Shown: positions 56,848 through 64,000 of the stretch, one piece after another
Position numbering within the stretch: the first letter of the stretch is position 1
How the letters are laid out: every line of letters begins with the position of its first letter
Source of the DNA: Euryodendron excelsum
Lineage: Eukaryota > Streptophyta > Magnoliopsida > Ericales > Pentaphylacaceae
Reading direction: 5' to 3'
Assembly: GCA_033060915.1 (NCBI GenBank)
Contig: CM065392.1
Coordinates: 7,801,501-7,865,500 of the forward strand
DNA: 64,000 nt
Program-made: the position numbers and the translations under genes
The notes under the pieces: model-generated
Seen by the model: the letters and a program-made list of their open reading frames with translations, nothing else
The model's database searches: none
What the model was told of the DNA's origin: nothing

Positions 56848-57199
56848 TGTTGGAACCCAACAATTAACTTACACTGGAAGATGGAAATTGCAATAGAATT
56901 CTCTCCAATTTGGGATGGAGACAAACCACAAATACAATCAAATTCAGTACCCATTCTACTTGTTTGTGGACTTATTTAAAGGAAACTAAACCAACGGCTA
57001 CTTCCTAAATAATCTCAACTGACTTCCTAAACAATATTTCCCAACCTTGTGCCTAAAGACAAGCACTTGGTGGGCAACTGACTTCCTTTAAAATAGCTTC
57101 AGCTCATATGCCACCACCTAGCTGAATTGGTCCTCCCTATTCTGCGGTCAACACAGCCAAATATTTTGGATTTGCCTTCCTGATTCTTTGGGGTCTAAC
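56848..57199 (-). repeat. 3' LTR of the chromovirus
   Basis: On the + strand TGTTGGAACCCAAC...GGGGTCTAACA. On the element strand the preceding TCCCAGGGGAGGCAAA (57200-57215) is the polypurine tract. The pol frame runs about 60 bp into this LTR before its stop. Confidence 0.92.
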
Positions 57200-57934
57200 A
57201 TTTGCCTCCCCTGGGACTTTGACCTTGCCCTCAAGGTCGAACTCAGGAAACTGGTTCTCCATCAGCCAAGCCGGTTCCCAAGTGGTTTCCTCCTCAGGCA
57301 GGTACTTCCATTGAATTAATACTTCAGCTTCCAACCTGGTTCCCTGATTCACCCATCGATAATCCTTAACAGCCACAGGTTCTAGCACCAAAGACCCCTC
57401 CTTTGAAACAGGTGGTGCAATGCTTTGTGTAATTTCCCCTGCTCCTATACGCTTCTTGAGGCACGATATATGAAAGACTGGATAGACTTTCAAATTTTCT
57501 GGCAACTCCAACTTATAGGCCACTGCACCTATCTTTTCCAAGACCCGATAAGGTCCAAAGTATTTGCTGGCAAGCTTTTGATTTGCTCTTTTAAACACTG
57601 ATTGTTGTCGAAATGGCTGTAACTTCAAAAAGACCCAATCATTTACCTCAAAGCTCTCATCTCGACGGTGGTTGTCAGCTTGTTGCTTCATTCGGTTGCT
57701 GGTCTTCTCCAAATTCTGCTTTAGTTGCTTAAGGAGTTCATCTCGATCACATAACTCTCTATCTACCTCTTGTACCACTGCACTTCCCAATAGATAACTG
57801 GTAATAATCAGCGGTGGCCTCCCATATAAAGCTTGGAACGGGGTGAGCCCAATGGCACAATGGAATGTGGTGTTATACCAGAATTCAGCCCAAGGAAGAT
57901 GGTGACTCCACTGCTTTGGCGCTTGACTGGTCAA
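57137..57934 (-). pseudogene. Integrase C-terminus and chromodomain of the chromovirus
   Basis: Open for 265 codons. It starts within the integrase (WAEFWYNTTFHCAIGLTPFQ, LYGRPP), continues with the GPY/F-type region (KLASKYFGPYRVLEKIGAVA, VYPVFHISCLKKRIG) and ends with a chromodomain (AEVLIQWKYLPEEETTWEP, WLMENQFPEFDLE). The chromodomain guides integration to marked chromatin in the family. The last about 20 codons and the stop lie inside the 3' LTR. It is separated from the rest of pol by stops at 57935-57960. Confidence 0.92.
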
Positions 57935-58747
57935 GCAGCGAAGGTACTGTTAAAGGCTTCGGTTCACCACTTCGGTTTATCCGTCAGTTTCTGGATGATA
58001 GGCAGAGATCTTGAGTTGTGTCCCTTGCAACTTAAAGAGTTTTTGCCAAAAATTACTAGTAAACAAAGCATCACAGTCACTAAGAATGGTGCGAGGGATA
58101 CCATGGAGGCGAGCCACATTGTCTACGTACACTTTTGCTATTTTCTTGGCTGTGAAGGGATGACTCACTCCAATGAAATGGGAATACTTTGCCAATCTAT
58201 CCACCACCACAAAGATGGTATTTTTCCTATTAGAAGTTGGCAAGCCTTCTATAAAATCCATGGAGAGGTCCTCCCATACCTGTGATGATATCGGCAGAGG
58301 CTGTAATAGGCTTGCAGGCGAGCGTGAATCAACTTTATTTCGTTGGCACACATCACAGGCTGCCACATAATTCTGCACATCTCTCTTCATGCCTCTCCAA
58401 TGGAAAGCTTGAGCAATCGTCTTCCACGTTCTTAGCACCCCCGAATGGCCACCCGTCTTAGAATCATGGAACTTTTGGAGTAAACACGGTTTAACAATAG
58501 ACTCAGGTGGAACCGTGACACGCCCCTTGTACCAGAGCAGGCCATCTTTCCATTCATAATCAATCATCTTTTCAGGTTCTTCCTCCATGCGACTCCTCAC
58601 CTCCTGGACCCATGGGCTTTCAGATGTTGCTCTTCTCATTTCTGCCCAAATCATGAACTGAGGATTGGAAATGGCCCAAAGAGTCGGTGCTCCACTCTCC
58701 CTAAACAGTGAATCCGCAGCACTATTCTCCTTGCCGGGTTTGTACAC
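57935..58747 (-). pseudogene. Integrase N-terminus and core of the chromovirus
   Basis: H2C2 zinc motif (HDSKTGGHSGVLRTWKTIAQ, CDVCQRN), first Asp in SMDFIEGLP, second Asp in ILSDCDALFTSNFW, where the usual SDRD reads SDCD, and Glu in AYHPETDG followed by a stop (CAA to TAA) before TEVVNRS. A second stop follows RSL at about 57950. Otherwise well preserved. It would insert element cDNA into the genome. Confidence 0.92.
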
Positions 58748-59088
58748 TATTTCAAACTCATAACCAAGCAGCTTGGTGACCCATTTAGTTGTTCTGGGGT
58801 AGACACTCGCTGCTCTAAAAAGAACCGTAAGCTACGCTGGTCGGTTAGGATTCGAAACTTTCTTCCCAACAGGTATGGCCTCCAACAGCGAATTGCTTCA
58901 ATAATGGCAAGCATCTCCTTGGAGTAAATGGGCCATGCCTTCTTTCTTGGACCCAAGGCTCTGCTCAAATATGCTACTGGTTGACCTTGTTGAGACAACA
59001 CAGCTCTTATTCCCACATCCGAAGCATCAGTTTCAATCACAAAAATATCATTAAAATTAGGAATTGCAAGTATCGGGGTGGTGGTCAT
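58747..59088 (-). pseudogene. RNase H of the chromovirus
   Basis: Contains FVIETDASDVGIRAVLSQQG, YSKEMLAIIEAIRCWRPYL and FRILTDQRSLRFFLEQRVST, with the D, E and D residues of the active site. A frameshift near 58760 disrupts the junction to integrase. Confidence 0.92.
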
Positions 59089-59121
59089 GGCAGATTTGAG
59101 CTCTTCGAATGCTCTCTCTGC

Positions 59122-60252
59122 CTATTCATCCCATTGGAACTGCCCTTTCTTCAACAATTGCGTTAATGGGACTGCAATAGTACCATAGTTACGTACGAAC
59201 TTACGGTAGTACCCGGTAAGTCCCAAGAATCCTCGTAGCTCAGTGACATTGCTAGGTCTCAGCCAATTCTTCATAGCCACGATCTTACTTTCATCCACTT
59301 GTACACCTTCGTTGGAAATAAGATGCCCCAAATACTCCACCTTAACTTGCCCGAATGCACACTTAGAGCATTTCAAAAAAAATTGCTGGTTTTGCAAAAT
59401 TTTAAAAACAACTCTAATGTGTTCCAAGTGTACTTCCCATGAGCGGCTATAAACCAAAATATCATCGAAAAATACAAGGACAAACTTACGCAATAGTGGC
59501 TTAAATATGGCATTCATAGTGGCATGAAATGTTGATGGCGCATTGCACAACCCAAAAGGCATCACCAAGTATTCGTAATGCCTTCTATGAGTTCGGAATG
59601 CCGTCTTGTGCACATCCTCCGGATGGACTCAGATTTGGTGATATCCTGCCCTAAGATCCAGCTTTGTAAAATACTTGGTTCCATGTAACTCATCGATCAT
59701 GTCATCCACCGTCGGAATCGGAAAGCGATCCTTGATTGTGGCTTCATTCAAGGCTCTATAATCTGTACAAAATCACCACGACCCATCTTTTTTCTTAACT
59801 AGTAAAACCGGTGAAGAAAATGGACTATGACTGGGGCGTATAGTCCCATTTTCCAGCATCTCGGCCACTTGATGTTCGATCTCATTCTTCTGGAAATGTG
59901 TGTACCTATATAGGCGTACATTGACAGCCGAGACTCCTTCCTTTAATGGTATTCGGTGGTCAATTTCCCTGGCAGGAGGTAATGAGCGGGGTTCTTCAAA
60001 AATTGCAGCAAATTCGTCCAAGAGCCTTTTGATGCCAAATGGCACCGGTGCATCACTTCCTTCAACATCCTTAGCTTCCCTGACCATTACAGCAAACAAA
60101 GTTCCCCCACCATCTATTTCCTTCTCGAGAGATTGTACTGTAATCTCTGTAGAAGAAAAGTCTTGCTGGCCACGAAGAACTTTGGACTCCCCTTGCCAAT
60201 TAAATCTCATCGACAAGTTGCGCCAGTCACACAATACCGGCCCCAATTCCAC
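59122..60252 (-). pseudogene. Reverse transcriptase of the chromovirus
   Basis: Frame 59773-60252 has the start (LKEGVSAVNVRLYRYTHFQK, SSPVLLVKKKDGSW), then a stop where Arg is expected. The middle reads [20 protein letters not shown] and [10 protein letters not shown], then a stop at about 59629. Frame 59122-59613 has [16 protein letters not shown], the catalytic [12 protein letters not shown], and [20 protein letters not shown]. Three stops in all (near 59100, 59629, 59773). Confidence 0.92.
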
Positions 60253-60258
60253 CTGCCA

Positions 60259-60489
60259 CTATATACCCAACACAACATCCAACCCTTGTAATGGAAGCGA
60301 GAATAATGTAACCGAAAAAGTAAAACCTTGGATCTTCAATCGGACTCCTTCATGCTTCTCTTGACACGAAAGTTGTCCTCCATCAACAATTAGCACATTA
60401 AATTTATCGATAGAGGTGACTGGTAAGCGGAGCTGTCGGGCAACCTTGTTGCTTACAAAGTTATGACTAGAGCCACTCTCAACCAGCAC
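60259..60489 (-). pseudogene. Aspartic protease of the chromovirus
   Basis: Reads VLVESGSSHNFVSNKVARQL. The usual active site DSGS is ESGS, a change likely to abolish activity. GLDVVLGI, the conserved C-terminal protease block, is followed by a stop (WYIVAGG, reading after GI). Confidence 0.88.
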
Positions 60490-61647
60490 AGTAACAGGTT
60501 GCTTACCGATAAATGCCTACAACTTCATAGTACGAGGTCCCTTCCATCTTGAAAAATCCTGGAGAGTAATTTTCGCTTGCTCCTTTTCTCCTTCTAGCGC
60601 CAATTCCTTGATTATTGGACCTGTTTTGGGGGCGTGGCCACTGGTTTCTCATGTCTCTGCCTCTCCTCATTCAATTAAAAAGAGCTGTGGGGTCCTGCAC
60701 TTGTGGCCAGGGGTGAAGCGCTCGTTACAATTAAAACAAAGGCCTTTCTCCCTCCTTCGCTGCATCTCTTCCCAAGATATGCGCTTAACTGGGGAGCCAA
60801 CCACCTGTTTCGGAGTTGTTAACACTGCTGGAGGGTGTGGGGCTGTAAGAAGGCGAGGCGTTGGCGCAGCTCGGCTTGCTTCTAACCGCCCTTGTCGTCG
60901 TCTTCTCGTGAGCTAGTCGTCCTTCATTCTTGCTACCCCAATTGCTTCCCTTAAGGTCTTTGGTTTAGCCATACGCACTTCATCTGTAATTTCATCTCGT
61001 AGACCTCCAAGAAAAGTCCCAATGAGAGCCGTTTGGGGCCAATCAACCCTGGTAGCCAATCTTTCAAATTCACGTTGGTAGTCCCTGAGAGAGCCAGTTT
61101 GCTTTACTTGGGATAAGGCTTCATCAAAGCACTCATATTCTGTCGGACCAAAACGAGTCATGATTTCCCGTTCAAACAAGTGCCAAGTAATCTCCATCCC
61201 TTCATCCCTTTGGACTCGCTTAAGCCATTGCCACCATTGGTTGGCCTCGCCCTCCAAGTGGAAGGATGCTAGCGCAACCTTCTGCACTTCTGCTATTTCC
61301 TGAAAATCGAAGTATTGAGAAGCTTTGCTAAGCCACTCAGTTGGATCCTCACCAGAGAATTTTGGAAAATCCATCTTGGTGAATCGAGGGTAATTATGTT
61401 GGTGGAACCCCTCGTCTCTACCAGATCCTCCCCGAGAAGAAGACACCTTCTCACCATGGTTCTGTGATGATTTCTCCCACGAAAGACGAAGCCCCAATAA
61501 GGAGTCGAGGACCTCTTTCAATTTGTCCTCCATTCCTCGCATCTGAGCTCGTGTCTCTCCTGTCTCGGCCGCTAATCGCTGCAAGCCATTGCGCACCTCC
61601 TGCAATTCAAACTCCAGTTTCTCGAGTCGCTCCTTATTGGTACCCAT
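60490..61647 (-). pseudogene. gag of the chromovirus
   Basis: Starts MGTNKERLEKLEFELQEVRN with a coiled coil, then the Retrotrans_gag core (FPKFSGEDPTEWLSKASQYF, KVALASFHLEGEANQWWQWL, YQREFERLATRVDWPQTALI, LGGLRDEITDEVRM). The frame is open to 60913. After a stop the zinc finger FNCNERFTPGHKC lies at about 60700-60735. The first 244 codons are uninterrupted. Confidence 0.92.
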
Positions 61648-61657
61648 TGCACAACCT

Positions 61658-61674
61658 GGCTCTGATACCAGATT
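61658..61674 (-). promoter_or_regulatory. Primer binding site of the chromovirus
   Basis: On the - strand, after the 5' LTR end CCAACA and AAATC, the sequence is TGGTATCAGAGCCAGG. This is a perfect-looking initiator Met tRNA type primer binding site. Confidence 0.92.
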
Positions 61675-62036
61675 TGTTGGAACCCACCAATTAACTCACA
61701 CTAGAAGATGGAAATTGCAATAGAATTCTCTCCAATTTGGGATGGAGACAAACCACAAATACAATCAAATTCAGTACCCATTCTACTTGTTTGTGGACTT
61801 ATTTAAAGGAAACTAAATCAACGGCTACTTCCTAAATAATCTCAACTGACTTCCTAAATAGACTTAACAATATTTCCCAACCTTGTGCCTAAAGACAAGC
61901 ACTTGGTGGGCAACTGACTTCCTTTAAAATAGTTTCAGCTCATGTGCCACCACCTAGCTGAATTGGTCCTCCCTGTTCTGCGGTCAACACAGCCAGATAT
62001 TTTGGATTTGCCTTCCTGATTCTTTGGGGTCTAACA
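61675..62036 (-). repeat. 5' LTR of the chromovirus
   Basis: Nearly identical to 56848-57199 with an extra AGACTTAACA-type insertion (about 61860). The end GGGGTCTAACA is followed by AAGAA, the right target-site duplication, and by ACTAGACTATTTC, the spacer sequence found intact in unit A. Confidence 0.92.
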
Positions 62037-62206
62037 AAGAACTAGACTATTTCAGGGTGATGTGGCCACATTGCCAGAACCATTTCCAAGATCCAAGTTT
62101 TTTCGCCAATGGAATCACATATTTGCATGAAAGTGTAGGCAAATATAAGTAGTCGAGAAATTGAAAAACATTAGCAGGCCATTTAGTATAATATGAGTTA
62201 AAGCCA

Positions 62207-62256
<50 letters not shown>

Positions 62257-63796
62257 AGGAACAGCAGTAGTTATACAACAACAGTGATGAGAATTAACAC
62301 CAAGTTCAGAAAAAGCAAATACCACAAGAAGACTAAATATATATGTCTCAAGATAACAAATAACCAAAACATATTAAACAACATTAACAGCAGAATCCTG
62401 AATGCAATTAAGGTCGGGAGTCTAACTGGCAGCTCCCGTTGAACAGCATGAAATCTGCAAATTGCCCAATATATATATATATATAAAGGAATGAGATCTC
62501 AATGATTAGAAAAAATCAATGATAATCCTGAAGCACCATATGCATCTCTCCCTTGGAACACATTAATTTCAAAGCATGTGGAGTTCTAGTACCTCGGTGT
62601 TTGGATTTCTTGAATTGTATTCCCATAGCTTGGGTTTTGGGGCAACTAGACTTGTTTTATGACACTCAGTATTATTTTTGGAGTGGGTTTTTTATTTCTT
62701 TTTTTTTTTTTTGATACTAAGGACAACACAAAAAGGCAAAGATTACAAAAATCCTCATTGCAGATGAATTTCAATGACCAAAGCAAATTTTAGGTAAAAC
62801 TTAGAAGGTGAAAAGTGCAATTTACTTTTGGACAAGAATTTCCTCCAACCTAGGTTGGAGGAATTTGAAATGGGTACTCTCATTTATTTCAAGACTGTAA
62901 TATAAAGATCCAATTTAACGGTTTTGGACCCTTCATTATTATTGGTATTATTATTATTTGCACCTTTACACTTCAATTGAAATTTTGTTCTAGTCACTAC
63001 GATTTCAATTAAAACAGTCAAAACCTTATAGTTTTGGTCAAAAAGAAATGCAACCTTCCATTATCTTTTGTTTTAAAAAATAAACGGAAATTAACAATAT
63101 GACTGTCACATGATATAACAATTTGCTTATTAAGTAAATTAAATTTTGGAAAAGCTTGGAGATTGAAAAGTAGGCCAGGTAAAATTTACATGCCTTATAA
63201 AAAAAATTTTTTTTTTTTTGCAATTTAAAGGTAATCATTTTTTGAAGGTAAATCATTGACAGCGTGTTAAATTAAAATTTGATTGAAAGTTCACGCACAT
63301 ACAAATGAAAAACCAATCTTAAATTTAGGAAAAACTTAGAAGGTGAGAATTGAAATTTACAATTATCATCACTGAGGAGATATGATAGTGTAAGATTCAA
63401 AAAACTTTGGAAAGAAAATGGTAGGAGAGATCAGTAATAAAATTAGAAAGGTAGCTTTAGTTAAAAGAGATTGGAAATTAGTACAAACCTGTCGAAGGCT
63501 GGTAATGGAGATAATAGCCAGCTTCATCCTTCCCGTTCTAAAATAAAATCTCTATGTTGTCAACACACAGTCCCTCAGAACCAAGCCCGTCATCATCCAG
63601 TTTTTTTCCATCCAACACCTGCTACTTCATGCTTCATGTTTCTCAAGACAATGAAGGGAAAAAGACAGGTACATCTGAAATGGAAGATTTCATATCCATT
63701 ACATCCACTCGGCCAATGTCAAGAAGCTATGAGAAGAAAGGAAACGATTGGTAAGAAAATTCCCGAATTAAGCCAACAATGTACCTGGTCTTTAAT
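62037..63796. repeat. Unit B copy of the NLR spacer block
   Basis: Equals 14523-15865. It has a longer (GA)n run (62212-62251), an (AT)n run (62471-62485) where unit A has a run of A, and about 300 bp (62760-63170) that is diverged or inserted relative to unit A. No gene recognised. Confidence 0.8.
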
Positions 63797-64000
63797 TTAT
63801 TGTAGCCTCCTAAGGCCTCGAAAGTGCTCCCACTCTGACAAGTTAAGGTTAGGACAACTGCCAATAATGAGATTCTTTAAGGTGCCTACGTTACAAGGCA
63901 AAGATGCCATACTTGCACGGCCTGGGTAAGCTCAGTAAATCTTTGGGTTGGGGCAACTCCTCGGGTCAGGACAATTTTCTAGGTTCAAAAAAAAAAATTA
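63797..64000 (-). pseudogene. NLR-3B: 3' end of a CNL gene (partial at window edge)
   Basis: On the - strand the last LRR and stop are readable: GTLKNLIIGSCPNLNLSEWE then HFRGLRRLQ and TAA at 63797. This matches NLR-3A (stop at 15866). Similarity to NLR-3A ends at about 63918, beyond which unrelated-looking sequence (CCTGGGTAAGCTCAGTAAAT) follows. Either the gene is broken again here or another insertion starts. Confidence 0.8.

Larger units (their letters stand above)
56848..62036 (-). mobile_element. Chromodomain Ty3/gypsy retrotransposon (chromovirus)
   Basis: 5.2 kb on the - strand. 5' LTR 61675-62036, 3' LTR 56848-57199, ends TGTTAG...CCAACA on the element strand. Target-site duplications are AATAA (left) and AAGAA (right); units A and 24690-25505 are empty at this place. 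Gag, protease, RT, RNase H, integrase and chromodomain occur in standard order. The LTRs differ at about 8 sites in 352 bp plus one 10-bp gap, the lowest divergence of any element here, so this is probably the youngest insertion. A few in-frame stops and one or two frameshifts are present. Confidence 0.94.

Noticed and set aside
63471..63929. 152-codon + strand open frame
   Set aside because: It is antisense to the NLR-3B 3' end and spacer, has no family similarity, and the matching unit A sequence does not keep it open.

Overview
The window looks like a transposon-rich piece of a dicot plant nuclear genome, possibly a woody species (the clade is a guess). The evidence is CC-NBS-LRR (CNL) resistance-gene relics of the RGA2/RGA4 type, plant-specific retrotransposon lineages (Tat-like and chromodomain Ty3/gypsy, SIRE-like Ty1/copia, Ogre-like giant LTRs), CACTA ends, a plant mobile domain fragment and AT-rich spacers. 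I see no intact host gene, rRNA, tRNA or CRISPR array.

The backbone is a segmental duplication of an NLR pseudogene block. Unit A runs from 1 to about 15,980, excluding 239-10681. Unit B runs from 37,862 to about 63,918, excluding 40338-55259 and 56848-62036. Each unit has the same order: a conserved 5' flank; a + strand CNL relic (NLR-1); a tail-to-tail junction with a - strand CNL relic (NLR-2); a spacer; and the 3' end of a third - strand CNL (NLR-3). Further partial copies lie at 24,690-25,505 (spacer, inverted) and 26,330-26,895 (5' flank). Unit A and unit B differ by roughly 3-7% in the stretches I compared by eye, and they share several inactivating lesions, so decay of NLR-1 began before the duplication.

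Transposons inserted into one unit leave an empty site in the other. Unit A holds a Tat-like Ty3/gypsy element (239-10681, - strand). It has degenerate gag-pol, a 59-bp tandem array where the integrase core should be, an antisense multi-exon accessory gene resembling the 'putative gypsy type transposon' family, and a nested solo LTR (7465-8676). Unit B holds a SIRE-like Ty1/copia element with an env-like ORF (40338-55259), whose 3' LTR was hit by a 4.59-kb Ogre-like solo LTR (49851-54437). Unit B also holds a chromodomain Ty3/gypsy element (56848-62036, - strand). NLR-3A is split by a palindromic copia 3'-end structure (17174-18902).

Between the units (about 19.2-37.8 kb) lie degenerate tandem repeats with a 548-bp terminal-inverted-repeat element, a truncated Ogre-like LTR, CACTA-type ends, a plant mobile domain fragment, minisatellites, a second full-length Ogre-like LTR (29591-34059), another LTR (about 35756-36598) and microsatellites. 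No gene in the window appears able to make a full-length product. Its main value is structural: nested insertions with readable target-site duplications and empty sites, and a few unusual element features such as the antisense spliced gene, positional palindromes in giant LTRs, and a pol frame running into an LTR.
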